Positions 49,009 through 57,920 of a DNA stretch of 64,000 nt are shown one piece after another. The DNA is taken from contig JAPOVX010000321.1 in the NCBI GenBank assembly GCA_026707935.1, positions 1-64,000 of the forward strand, written 5' to 3'. The notes beneath the pieces are model-generated. The model was not told the origin of the DNA. It made no database searches and saw only the letters and a list, made by a program, of their open reading frames with translations. Every line of letters begins with the position of its first letter. Positions within the stretch are counted from its first letter, which is position 1. Origin of the DNA: Paracoccaceae bacterium (GTDB lineage Bacteria; Pseudomonadota; Alphaproteobacteria; Rhodobacterales; Rhodobacteraceae). The translations under genes and the position numbers were made by a program.

Positions 49009-50301
49009 ATGACCAAGGAAATTCCGGCAGACCAGTCATCCGCCGTTTCGCCACTTGCTCCGGTCGGCGGATTTCCCGAATTGCCTGCCATTGACGGAGT
49101 TACGATCGCAACCGGCGCCAGCGGGGTCCGTTACCACGGACGTGACGATGTCATGGTCGCATCGATCGCACCGGGCAGCTCCGTGGCCGGGGTATTCACC
49201 CGGTCTTCAACACGTTCGGAATCGGTTCGCGACTGCGAGAAGAAAATCGCCCTCGCCGCCCGGACAGACCAAAGCGGACCATTTGGGCTTCTGGCCTGTG
49301 CCGGGAACGCCAACACGTTCACCGGCACGCACGGCCGCGATTGCGTCGAGCTCACGGCTTCTGCACTGGGGCGGAAACTCGGAACGTCCGCTCGACGCGT
49401 GTTTACGGCGTTTACCGGTGTCATCGGCGAGCGGTTGCCGGTTGAACGTGTTCTCGCAACGCTTGACGGGCTTGACCTTGCGCATGGTGCCGAACGACGC
49501 CCAGACGGGTTCGAAAGGGCCGCCGCCGCGATCACGACGACAGATACATTTCCGAAGGGCGCCGGCCGCAGAATTCCGCTCGGCGACCGTGAAATCTGCA
49601 TCGCCGGAATCGCCAAGGGTTCAGGGATGATCGCACCGGACATGGCGACCATGCTGGCCTTTGTCTTTTCGGACGCAAAGGTCGACCAGGATCTCCTGCA
49701 AAGGCTGGTGGGGACCGCCAACGAGGCGACATTCAACAGCACGACGGTCGATGGCGACACATCGACGTCCGACACTCTGATCGTCGCGGCAACCGGACGA
49801 AGCGGAGTCGAGGTTTCGGAACGGGATCCTGCGGTCCTGGATTCATTCGGCGCCGGCCTCGAATGCGTCATGCTTGATCTAGCCCAACAGGTGATCCGCG
49901 ATGGTGAAGGAGCAACGAAATTTGTCGAAATCGAGGTCCGCGGCGGCGCGTCGCCCGAGTCGTCAAAACGTGTGGCGATGGCCATCGCCAACTCGCCGTT
50001 GGTCAAGACGGCCATTTCCGGCGAAGATCCGAACTGGGGCCGAATTGTCATGGCGATCGGGAAGTCGGGCGAGGCCGTGGACCCGGACCGCCTGACCATC
50101 AGCATGGGCGACACGCTCGTCGCATCGGGTGGTGAGTCGGCATGCCCGCCCGACGAGATCGAAAGAACCCTGGCCGCCTACATGAGGCAGCCCGAAATCA
50201 GGATCGTGGCGGATGTCGGCGTGGGGTCTTCGGCAGCCACCGTCTGGACCTGTGACCTTTCCAAGAGGTATGTCGAAATCAACGCCGACTACCGGTCATG
50301 A
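49009..50301 (+). CDS. argJ: Bifunctional ornithine acetyltransferase/N-acetylglutamate synthase
   Basis: A 430-residue arginine-biosynthesis enzyme that transfers acetyl between N-acetylornithine and glutamate. It self-cleaves at KGSGMIAPDMATMLAF, with the nucleophilic Thr in MATML. Other signatures are GNANTFTG, TTDTFPKGA, DGDTSTSDT, and the C-terminal ending CDLSKRYVEINADYRS. ATG at 49009 follows GGGAGGGAATC. The stop overlaps the mutT start by four bases (ATGA), so the two are coupled. Confidence 0.97.
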   Translation: MTKEIPADQSSAVSPLAPVGGFPELPAIDGVTIATGASGVRYHGRDDVMVASIAPGSSVAGVFTRSSTRSESVRDCEKKIALAARTDQSGPFGLLACAGNANTFTGTHGRDCVELTASALGRKLGTSARRVFTAFTGVIGERLPVERVLATLDGLDLAHGAERRPDGFERAAAAITTTDTFPKGAGRRIPLGDREICIAGIAKGSGMIAPDMATMLAFVFSDAKVDQDLLQRLVGTANEATFNSTTVDGDTSTSDTLIVAATGRSGVEVSERDPAVLDSFGAGLECVMLDLAQQVIRDGEGATKFVEIEVRGGASPESSKRVAMAIANSPLVKTAISGEDPNWGRIVMAIGKSGEAVDPDRLTISMGDTLVASGGESACPPDEIERTLAAYMRQPEIRIVADVGVGSSAATVWTCDLSKRYVEINADYRS

Positions 50302-50696
50302 AACTTGTCGTCGCCTCGGCCGTTGCTCTCATCGACCGCGATAGCCGAGTCCTGCTGGGGCGCCGGCCGGAGGGCGGGTTTCTGGCGGGCCTTTGGGAGT
50401 TCCCGGGAGGGAAACTCGAGGCCGGCGAAACGCCGGAGCAGGCACTCGTTCGTGAACTTGAGGAAGAACTGGGAATTCATACATGGAAGAGTTGTCTCGC
50501 GCCCCTGACCTTTGCCTCGCATTCCTATGAGTCTTTTCACCTGCTGATGCCCCTTTTTGCCTGCCGAAAATGGGAAGGCGTGGCCAACCCCCGTGAAGGT
50601 CAGCAGCTTTCGTGGGTCGGGAAAGCGGAGCTGGGCGACTATCCGATGCCACCGGCAGACCGGCCGCTGGTTCCCCTCCTCAGGGACTGGCTCTGA
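50298..50696 (+). CDS. mutT: MutT-like Nudix hydrolase (8-oxo-dGTP diphosphatase)
   Basis: A 132-residue Nudix protein that removes oxidised dGTP from the nucleotide pool. The Nudix box (G-x5-E-x7-REUxEExGU) is complete in GGKLEAGETPEQALVRELEE followed by ELGI (about 38-60), and GLWEFPGGK precedes it as in MutT. It is translationally coupled to argJ and is convergent with hemH after ten bases. Confidence 0.94.
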   Translation: MKLVVASAVALIDRDSRVLLGRRPEGGFLAGLWEFPGGKLEAGETPEQALVRELEEELGIHTWKSCLAPLTFASHSYESFHLLMPLFACRKWEGVANPREGQQLSWVGKAELGDYPMPPADRPLVPLLRDWL

Positions 50697-50706
50697 GGCG
50701 TCCGGC

Positions 50707-51783
50707 TCAAATCCAGCCCGAAAGCTCGGTCGTCACGATATCGGCCAGTAATCGGATGTGATCCGGGGAATCGTTCAAGCACGGAATGTAGGAAAACCTC
50801 GTCCCGCCCGCGTCCTGAAATGCCTCGCGGATTTCGCTGTCAACTTCTTCCAGGGTTTCCACACAGTCAGCGGCAAATCCCGGCGCAAGTACCGCAATCC
50901 TTTTTCGTTCGCCTTTTGCGAGCCGTGAAACTTCGTCCACCGTGTAGGGTTTCAGCCACTCCTCGCTGCCGAAACGCGACTGGAAGCAGGTTCGCACGAT
51001 CTCGGGCGGCCACCCCAGGCTTTCCGTCAGAAGCCTCGAAGTCTTCTGGCAATGGCAATGGTATGGGTCGCCTTCGGTCAGATACCGTTCGGGAAGCCCG
51101 TGATAAGACAATACCAGGGCGTCGGGAAGCTCGTCACCCAAGGATTTCCTGACCGAGTTGGCCAGTGCATTTATGTATAGCGGGTGGTCGTGATAAGGTG
51201 GAGCCGTACGAAATGCGGGCTGCCATTTCATCGTCATCAGCGCCCGGAAGGCCTGGTCAACTGCCGTCGCAGTCGTCGTCGCCGAGTACTGAGGGTAGAG
51301 CGGAAAGAACAGAATCCTCGTGCATCCCCGGTCGCACATGGAACGAAGCACATTTTCCGTCGATGGATTCCCGTATCGCATGCAGAAATCGACCAGAATC
51401 CTGTCATCGCCGGCGAAAGCCTCGGCCAACTTGTGCGCCTGGTTTCGCGTGGTCGTGAGCAACGGGCTTTCATCCAGTTCCCGGTTCCAGATCAGCCTGT
51501 AGGCATTTCCGGACGAAAACGGTCTCCTTGTCAGGATGACGAGTTGCAGGAGGGGCTGCCAAAACCAGGGTGAATAGTCGATGACTCGCCGGTCGGAGAG
51601 AAACTCGCCCAGGTATCTCCGCATGGGCCAGTAACCGGTTGCGTCCGGAGTTCCGAGATTGGCAATCACGACCCCGATTTTTCCCGCCCGGACAGGCGGA
51701 TGATCGAGTCCCCCATGAATCGGCCGCGCGAACGAACCCGGGTTCATCTCCGGCACCCGTCTTGGCTCTTCCTGATCACGCAT
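50707..51783 (-). CDS. hemH: Ferrochelatase
   Basis: A 358-residue enzyme that inserts Fe2+ into protoporphyrin IX, the last haem-synthesis step. Seen are IANLGTPDATGYWPMRRYLGEFL, FCMRYGNPS, FFPLYPQYSATT, LVLSYHGLPERY (catalytic His), CHCQKTSRLL and VLAPGFAADCVETLEE. The start is uncertain: ATG at 51783 overlaps the methyltransferase stop by eight bases; ATG at 51747 after GCCGGAG is the alternative. It is on the same strand as, and probably co-transcribed with, the methyltransferase. Confidence 0.96.
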   Translation of the reverse strand: MRDQEEPRRVPEMNPGSFARPIHGGLDHPPVRAGKIGVVIANLGTPDATGYWPMRRYLGEFLSDRRVIDYSPWFWQPLLQLVILTRRPFSSGNAYRLIWNRELDESPLLTTTRNQAHKLAEAFAGDDRILVDFCMRYGNPSTENVLRSMCDRGCTRILFFPLYPQYSATTTATAVDQAFRALMTMKWQPAFRTAPPYHDHPLYINALANSVRKSLGDELPDALVLSYHGLPERYLTEGDPYHCHCQKTSRLLTESLGWPPEIVRTCFQSRFGSEEWLKPYTVDEVSRLAKGERKRIAVLAPGFAADCVETLEEVDSEIREAFQDAGGTRFSYIPCLNDSPDHIRLLADIVTTELSGWI

Positions 51784-52669
51784 CGAGTCCGCCAACCGCG
51801 CATCCCTGCCAAGAATCCCGGTTCCGCCGCGGGCCACCCGGTCCACGATGTTCCTCCGTGCCCAGGGCATCAGCCAGGCGGGTCGTCGCACGTCCCGGAC
51901 GAAGTGGTTGGGGCTGACTTTCGTGGGGTGCCCAACCCGACAGAAAGATCATTTCGAACGTTGCCATGACACGACCCGAACCGTCACCAAATTGATCCTC
52001 GTAGTGGCCGATCGCCGTTGCGAGCGTATCCCGCCGAAAGCAGGTTTTTCGACGATCGGCCATGGCGTTTGTCTCGCCCATGGCGCGCAGGTCCCTCATC
52101 AACACCAGCGGCGATTCGTAGGTGACCTGCAGGTCGTCACTGTCGGCAACCGGCAGGGCAAGACCCGCCCGCGCAACCAGGTCGCCGAGATCCCGAATGT
52201 CACCCATCGGCGCGACGCGCGGGCTGATCCCTCCTTCGATCCGGCTTTCGCCGTGGGCCAGTGCAGTCCTCAGTTCGAACAGAGTCCGTCCTCCGAACAG
52301 TACCGCGAGAAACAGCCCGTCGGGTTCCAGGGCCCGCCGTGCCTGGATCAATTGCCCGACCGGATCGTTCGACCAGTGCAGCGACAGCGCCAGTATGACC
52401 AGATCATGTTCGTCATCATTCAACGAAAGATCCTGGTCGTCGGGTACGCATGTGCATCGGTGGGAAAGACCAATCCGACTCCGCCAATCGCCTGCTCTCC
52501 ATCCCACGATCGCCGGACGGAGGAAGTCCCGGTTGATCGCTTCCAACCGGTCGGCAATTTGTTTTGCGGCGTATTCGTGAAGAAACCACGCCGATTCCGG
52601 GGACTTCGCTGTCCTGGCACGTTGCATTGCCAGTTTTCGCATGTCGAAAAGCGACGGCGGCGAAGCCAT
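51776..52669 (-). CDS. SAM-methyltransferase-like protein (NDUFAF5/BioC-like)
   Basis: A 297-residue protein. The middle and C-terminal parts fit a class I methyltransferase of the NDUFAF5/BioC-like group: DLVILALSLHWSNDPVGQL, ARRALEPDGLFLAVLFGG, TLFELRTAL and MIFLSGWAPHESQP. The N-terminal start (SLFDMRKLAMQRARTAK) also fits. The glycine-rich SAM loop expected near residue 45-60 is poorly conserved (AIVGWRAGDW). In eukaryotes the homologue NDUFAF5 hydroxylates a complex I arginine; an equivalent role here is inference. The last 20 residues are Gly/Arg-rich and not family-like. Confidence 0.8.
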   Translation of the reverse strand: MASPPSLFDMRKLAMQRARTAKSPESAWFLHEYAAKQIADRLEAINRDFLRPAIVGWRAGDWRSRIGLSHRCTCVPDDQDLSLNDDEHDLVILALSLHWSNDPVGQLIQARRALEPDGLFLAVLFGGRTLFELRTALAHGESRIEGGISPRVAPMGDIRDLGDLVARAGLALPVADSDDLQVTYESPLVLMRDLRAMGETNAMADRRKTCFRRDTLATAIGHYEDQFGDGSGRVMATFEMIFLSGWAPHESQPQPLRPGRATTRLADALGTEEHRGPGGPRRNRDSWQGCAVGGLDA

Positions 52670-52799
52670 ACCTGCCCCGATTCACTGGAACCCAGTCTTG
52701 GTCAATTCCCCGAAGGTATCCCGACAGCCACATGACTCGCGGCATCGTGATTTCTTCCGGTCTCGTGTCGGCGCGTGCCGCAAATCGTCCTGCCCGGTC

Positions 52800-53765
52800 T
52801 CAACTGACGACGGTCACGTTGGTGGCGGTGGGCTGGCCCGTCTTGGGATTTCGTCCAATGTCAAATTCCACCCTGTCGCCAACCCTTAGGTCGTTGAATT
52901 TTTCGCGGGCGTCGACAACCCCGTCGAATTCCATCCAGGTCGCGTGAAAAAAGAGGTTCTCGTCACCGTAGTCGGGCTTGATGAAACCAAAGTCGCGCCC
53001 GGCCGGAAGGTTGACGACGATGCCCGTAGCCCATTCGGCCTCGGTTTCCTCGCCATCCCCTCCGTCCAGAACGTGCGGTTCCGGTCGACCGTGGCCGTCC
53101 GCAACACCCGGAGGACTTTCGAAGCTGACCCTCGGCTGTTCTTCCATGAAAATCTGGTTGATCAACGCATCATCTTTCCGGACTTCATCATCGACCAGAG
53201 ATTGCATCATGACCGGATAGGGAACCGCGTCGAGGAGGGCCTGCGAAGTGCGCAGGGTAAGCATACCGTCCGCGGACTGCATGTCCCATGCCGTGACCAT
53301 CACCTGGCAGTCCAGAGCGTTCAGCCTTTCGACCAGGTGAACGAAGTCGCCGTCTCCGGTGATCAACACGATGAAGTTCGTCTTTCCGGAAACGGCTGCC
53401 CCGTAGGCGTCGAGGGCCAGCAGGATGTCGACGCCGCGTGCACGCGCTCTGCCGTCTTCAAAGGTTGCCACGGGAATGAAGTGCGTCATCACTCTCGCCT
53501 TCATCAGCGCATCTTCGAATTTTCGTTCTCCGAGGAGCTTTCCGCGTTTTTCAACTTCTTCAGCTGAAAACCGGCCGCGATAGTAGTGCGCTTCCACGAT
53601 CTGGCAAAAACGGGGTGCGACCCCGGTTTGACGCGCCACCTCGTGGCGAAGAAAGTCGTGAAATCCCGCGATCGAGATCCGGGCTCTTCGCTGATGGTGA
53701 TAACGATAGAAGTTGCTGACGCGCGCAAAATAACTCCCGTCGTAAAACAACCCAATTCGCATCAT
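52800..53765 (-). CDS. NYN/PIN-like ribonuclease domain fused to cold-shock-like domain
   Basis: A 321-residue predicted RNA-processing protein. The N-terminal NYN domain (about 1-190) has the acidic residues of the PIN-like fold in MRIGLFYDGSYF, ARGVDILLALDAYG and VLITGDGDFVHLVERL. A linker rich in Pro/Gly/Glu (about 205-240) leads to a C-terminal cold-shock-like OB fold (about 245-321), with GIVVNLPAGRDFGFIKPD, ENLFFHATWMEF and GDRVEFDIG. ATG at 53765 follows GGGAGAAAGATC. The cold-shock part probably binds RNA. It resembles LabA/DUF88-type nucleases joined to an RNA-binding module. Confidence 0.88.
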   Translation of the reverse strand: MMRIGLFYDGSYFARVSNFYRYHHQRRARISIAGFHDFLRHEVARQTGVAPRFCQIVEAHYYRGRFSAEEVEKRGKLLGERKFEDALMKARVMTHFIPVATFEDGRARARGVDILLALDAYGAAVSGKTNFIVLITGDGDFVHLVERLNALDCQVMVTAWDMQSADGMLTLRTSQALLDAVPYPVMMQSLVDDEVRKDDALINQIFMEEQPRVSFESPPGVADGHGRPEPHVLDGGDGEETEAEWATGIVVNLPAGRDFGFIKPDYGDENLFFHATWMEFDGVVDAREKFNDLRVGDRVEFDIGRNPKTGQPTATNVTVVS

Positions 53766-54340
53766 GATCTTTCTCCCGAGCAAAAAGGGGCGGGATCGCC
53801 GATTCAGCTTACGCGGATCGATTCTTCCGCCGACGAACGCCGTTTATTGCCCCTTTCGGATGCCTTATTCCCTAAATCAATTCCCTGAACGCGGATCGGC
53901 AGGCCCCGGCAAAGGGATTCCCGATCGCCGATCCCTCCGGTCGATGCACCCGTGATACTTGTGCAAGACATCCCTGTATCATCGTATCGTTGTTTCACGA
54001 ATTCGGTTACCGCGCTCGGTCGTGATCGGCCATCCTTCAGGATTGCCCGCAATTTTCTGATTCTGGTTCGCCTGATATATGCACGTATACACCTGACCGA
54101 CACGACGGCAGACCGACTCGCATGTCCATTTCCCTGTCTCCCTTGTGCCTGTTGAGGGGATTGTCAAGCAATAGCCTGGCGATCCCGCACGATTAGATCC
54201 GCGCGGGGCAATAGTTTCGGTGACCGGTAGCCTACCAGACGTCCAGGTTTTTCCGCAGCCGGACGCGGAATTTCTCCTGGCCGACGAACTGCTCGTCCGT
54301 TCTATGAAACCTGCGCGGAGGACAAGAAACTGCGGGCGCA
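53766..54340. other. Intergenic stretch, nothing recognised
   Basis: About 575 bases upstream of the NYN gene. The minus-strand frame crossing it has no protein-like features. It presumably contains the NYN promoter and the flank of the intron-like element. Confidence 0.4.
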
Positions 54341-54344
54341 ACTC

Positions 54345-54752
54345 GTCGCCCCGGTCGGGTAGGGCACTGGCGCGCGCACCACAGGTCACGTTTCCAGCAC
54401 CCCCCCTGAAATTCCGTACGTCCGGTTTTCCCGGGTACGGCTTCAAGCACCAGGCACCCCAATGGAGTTCGGTACGGTGCCTTCCGCGACATCCGCCACG
54501 TTTAAGGCTGACCCGGCCATGCCCGTGGCAGCATCCCGCGTTTGCGCCGCCCTTTTCGGCTCGACAGCACCATCCTTCAATCCGGATGGTATTCTCGGTC
54601 AGCACCGGGCTCTGGGTCCCGTCATGACCTGCCACCTTCGCCACCTGAGCCCAGAGGTCCTCGCTCCAGCCGGGTTGTGTTGTCCCGCCCATCACCGCTT
54701 AATCGACCTCATCCGCCAGTCAGGAGAACTCCGCACCATTTCCCGCACTCGC
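54345..54752 (-). mobile_element. Group II intron-like 3' fragment (domains V-VI), no RT
   Basis: On the minus strand, 54444-54410 reads GAAGCCGTACCCGGGAAAAC then CGGACGTACGGAATTT. It folds as CCGTAC/GTACGG plus an upper CCGG/CCGG stem closed by a GAAAA-type loop with a two-base bulge, the shape of group II intron domain V with its AGC triad. The outer pairs are mismatched. A GGGGGGTGCTGG...CCAG stem and CCCTACCCGACC follow, resembling domain VI and the intron 3' end. Upstream (54752 back to 54450) is further structured sequence, including the ACCATCC/GGATGGT hairpin. No reverse transcriptase is encoded, so it is a decayed or ORF-less intron. Confidence 0.4.
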
Positions 54753-55398
54753 GGTTATAGGCGCGATCCTTGACATTCGAGGGTCACAACATCCTGTCTG
54801 TCCTCCTCACCTTCCGTTCTTTCACTGCTGAACTTTCCCGGATTGCCGCCGTCTCTACGCCGGGGGACCCGGTGCGTGCTCACCTCGGTTCTTCCGCACC
54901 GGTGCTAGCCATCGGGTAGCAGGCTGACCCTTGGCATCCTCCAATATCCCCACAAGTCAGCTTCCATGTGGGGGCGAATTTTCGTCGCATCATCGATCGT
55001 TCGCTTTCGCTACGGCCCTTCGGTTCGCTCGCCATCCTGACTGACCGGACCGGGTTGGAGCCTTGCTCCAGCCAAGCCCACGATGGCTTTCTACATCCCA
55101 GCTCGCAGGCACAGGGTCACCCCCGTACCCGTGGGACATGCTACGGCGCCAAACCAAGAATTGCGCCGGCGGGACTTCCACCCGCTAGTTCAGCAGCCAG
55201 ACTCGCTGCACGCCCGCCGTATCGCTGTAACGTCTCCCCACGCCCATATTGCCGTCAGCTTGTTTCGTTGTGCCGTGGCCGACGTCTGAACCGCAGGCAC
55301 CGGCGCATCGGGAAGCAGCTCCCCAAGTATAAGAGCGTTTGCGCCAGGGACCTTGTCGGCATATTGACTGCGCTGGCAAACCGGGAAGGGAGCCCGTC
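54753..55398. other. Non-coding stretch, structured but unidentified
   Basis: About 645 bases without a credible gene. It contains several strong hairpins, for example GGTTGGAGCCTTGCTCCAGCC at about 55053-55073 and CCCCACA...TGTGGGG at about 54950-54974, and runs such as GGGACTTCCACCCGCTAGTT. It may be the 5' part of the intron-like element or another mobile-element flank. I cannot identify it. Confidence 0.35.
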
Positions 55399-56420
55399 TT
55401 GTTGGCTGGTCAACGCCTCCGGGCGCTGCTCGCGTCTGCCGCGGGCGCAGCGACCTTCCTGGTTCTCGGAATGCCTTTGCCTCTCCTGCTGGGGCCGATG
55501 GCCGGCTGCCTTGTCGTGTTACTGGCCGGTTTGTGCCTGCAGGATCTCGGTCAATTCGGCATTTTTGTCCTTACGTTTCTGGGCGTCGCAATCGGAACAA
55601 CCTTTACGCCGGAGATTGTCGCCAACATTCCGGACATGGCAAGGTCACTCGTTTTCATCCCGCCATTCATCCTGGTGATCGGACTAACCGGGTTCTGCTT
55701 TTCAGGTGAATCGGGTTCGATCGGCAAACGGCTTTCTACGCTGCGATGCCGGGAGGCCTCCAGGACATGCTGAATCTTGGCGAGCAGGCGGGCGGAAACG
55801 TGCGGGCGATGTCACTCATTCACGCGACGCGGGTCCTGATGATCTCCTCCCTGGTACCGTTTGCGATCACGTTGTTCTGGGGGCTGGACCTGAACCGCCC
55901 GCCCGGCAAGCCGGCCATTGACATACCATTGCACGAAATCGCGATCATGATCCTTGCCGGGATCGGAGGCTGGCAGATCGCTGCACGCATCGGTATTCCC
56001 GGATCTTCGATAATCGGACCGTTGATTCTCACTGCGTTCTGTACGCTGTCCGGTTTGATCAACTCACGGCCTCCGGCCGAAATGATCCTGATCGCCCAGT
56101 TCATCATCGGATTGGCAGTCGAGGCCAGGTATTCGGGAATGACGTCCGAAGAGCTGCGGAAATACGTGGTCGCCGGTGTCGCGTACACCGCGATTGTCGG
56201 TGTCGTGAGCGTGACAATGATATTCATTGTTGTTCGCGCACTCCGCCTGGAGCCACTGGACGCGTTGCTTTCGTTCCTGCCCGGCGGGCAACCGGAGATA
56301 CCGGTCATTGCACTCGCCGCCGGATCCGACATCGCGTTCGTGGCAACTCACCACATTCTCCGGATGCTGCTCGTCATCGTGTTTGCCCAGGCTTTTTCCG
56401 GATGGTTGGGACGGTATTGA
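55399..56420 (+). pseudogene. AbrB-family membrane protein, one frameshift
   Basis: Two open segments together make one AbrB/AmpE-like (COG3180) integral membrane protein of about 340 residues. The first (to about 55710) has RALLASAAGAATFLVLGMPL and GPMAGC; the second (from about 55713) resumes with FDRQTAFYAAMPGGLQDML, the family's central motif, and continues to a stop at 56420. A single indel near 55710 separates them; about ten hydrophobic segments are otherwise intact. TTG at 55399 after GGGAAGGGAGCCCG is the likeliest start. Either recent loss of function or a sequencing error. Confidence 0.75.
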
Positions 56421-56623
56421 CAGGTGGCGCGGTGGCACTTGCGGTTTCACGTGCCCCGGATTCAGCAACATTCCGGAAAGGTATCCCTACCGCCGGATTA
56501 TCGGTGCATTGCTTGCCAACCGAAGCATGACCCGGGGATCGGAAATCTCCCGAAGAGTTGAAACTCTTCGGGATTTGACCTCCGTTCTCCCGAGCAGCGC
56601 GGCCAGCCGGAGACGGCGTGGCG

Positions 56624-56833
56624 TTAGTCGGCGAGAGTGAGGTTTTCAGCGGACATCTTGCCGTTCCGTCCGGGAACGAGTTCGTAGGACACCTTCTGTC
56701 CTTCGTTCAACGTGGACAGACCAGCCCGCTCGACGGCGCTGATGTGGACGAAAGCGTCCCTGGAGCCATCCTCTGGCTGAATGAAACCGTATCCCTTGAC
56801 TTGGTTGAACCATTTGACTTTACCGGTGGGCAT
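56624..56833 (-). CDS. Cold-shock protein
   Basis: A 69-residue CspA-type RNA/ssDNA-binding OB fold. RNP1 and RNP2 appear as KGYGFIQPED and DAFVHISAVE, with TGKVKWFN at the start. ATG at 56833 follows AAAGGAAGTGATC, which is preferred over the long in-frame extension to 57031. It is divergent from the four-gene ATPase/helicase module, about 270 bases away. The function is generic RNA chaperoning. Confidence 0.95.
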   Translation of the reverse strand: MPTGKVKWFNQVKGYGFIQPEDGSRDAFVHISAVERAGLSTLNEGQKVSYELVPGRNGKMSAENLTLAD

Positions 56834-57042
56834 GATCACTTCCTTTTGCCGCATTTCGGTTGAAACACCGCCCTGTGCGGCATTCCCTGAAGACGTTTTC
56901 AATGTCGGGGAAGGAACCTGGCCGCCCGCTCGCGCGGACACATGTGTCAGGTACATCGACTTGGTAACGCAGTCGCGCAAATACACGAAATATCCAGGGA
57001 AGCAAATTGCTGATCTGTTCGCCATCGCCATCTCCTGACTCC

Positions 57043-57071
57043 TTGACTGAAAATTTGAGCAAACCTATTGT
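57043..57071 (+). promoter_or_regulatory. Sigma70-type promoter of the ATPase/helicase module
   Basis: TTGACT at 57043-57048 and TATTGT at 57066-57071 are separated by exactly 17 bases, in a locally AT-rich patch. The start of transcription would be near 57078, about 27 bases upstream of the GTG of the first gene, consistent with a short leader. Read by eye. Confidence 0.6.
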
Positions 57072-57104
57072 GCGGCTCGTTTTGAACGAGTCGGGAGCAG
57101 CCCA

Positions 57105-57920
57105 GTGGCCGATTTTGAACAAGCCTGCAACGAGACCGAACAAGCGGCGGAAGACGCCCGAAAGTCTGCTGCCAGAGTGGTCTCGCAAGCTCGAGCACTA
57201 ATGAAGGCTGCTCAGACCGGAAACGTTTCGGCAATCAAGCGTTGCAGGAGCAAATTGCACGAAGTCGCTCGTGAACTCGAACAGGACGTGTCGAATGCCA
57301 CTTTAAGTTGGCCGTATTCGGAGGAAGAGGAAGCGGATTTCTTTGGCGGTCAGTTCATACTGGCACTCAAGGAAGCTGCCAATGAGAAGGGATTGATAAT
57401 CAACGAAAGGGACGATTTTCTCGTTTCGTATCCCTCCTTGCTGCGCATCAATCCAAAGGAGTGCGCGGTCAGGTTGGACAAGAAGAAAGTTGCTACTGTC
57501 AGGCCGTCATTCCTGGCAAACCTGCTTTTGGCGAACCAGAAGAGAAAAAGCGGCTTTACTCCCGCGCGCTTCCTGGAGTCGTTATACCAAGTATATCGTG
57601 ATGTAGAAGGACCGAAGAGGGCACGTCGAAAGTCGCAGGGCACCTTTTTCGACGACCAAAGGCCGGTGGTTCCGCTGATCAGAATTTACAAGCTGATGAC
57701 ATCACTGCCCGGAAGTGCCGCCGAATACAATCGGACGGACTTTGCCCGCGATCTGTACATCTTGGACTCCGATGGTCCGCATGAAACCAGAAGCGGAGCA
57801 AAGGTCGCTTTTCCGTCTTCGACAGGTGCGCGGACGCGTTCGAGTGATCTGTTTACCTTCATTGGCCCCCACGGAGATGCGGAATATTACGGCATCCGCT
57901 TTGGAGCGGAAGCCAAATGA
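57105..57920 (+). CDS. Unknown coiled-coil protein, first gene of ATPase/helicase module
   Basis: A 271-residue protein that I do not recognise. Residues about 1-75 are heptad-rich and Ala/Lys/Glu-rich, a probable coiled coil (ARVVSQARALMKAAQTGN). A mixed alpha/beta middle follows (FFGGQFILALKEAANEKG, YPSLLRINPKECAVRLDKKK) and then a basic stretch (EGPKRARRKSQGTFFDDQRP). There is no catalytic motif or signal peptide. GTG at 57105 is preceded by GGGAGCAGCCCA. Its stop overlaps the next gene's ATG (57917-57920), so it belongs to the module; by position and size it may be an adaptor for the ATPases that follow, which is inference. Confidence 0.75.
   Translation: MADFEQACNETEQAAEDARKSAARVVSQARALMKAAQTGNVSAIKRCRSKLHEVARELEQDVSNATLSWPYSEEEEADFFGGQFILALKEAANEKGLIINERDDFLVSYPSLLRINPKECAVRLDKKKVATVRPSFLANLLLANQKRKSGFTPARFLESLYQVYRDVEGPKRARRKSQGTFFDDQRPVVPLIRIYKLMTSLPGSAAEYNRTDFARDLYILDSDGPHETRSGAKVAFPSSTGARTRSSDLFTFIGPHGDAEYYGIRFGAEAK

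Noticed and set aside
49131..50114. 327-codon minus-strand frame inside argJ
   Set aside because: Antisense shadow; argJ on the plus strand is complete with its cleavage motif.
53979..54695. 238-codon minus-strand frame
   Set aside because: It crosses the intron-like hairpins; translation is low-complexity Gly/Arg/Ser and has no reverse-transcriptase motif.
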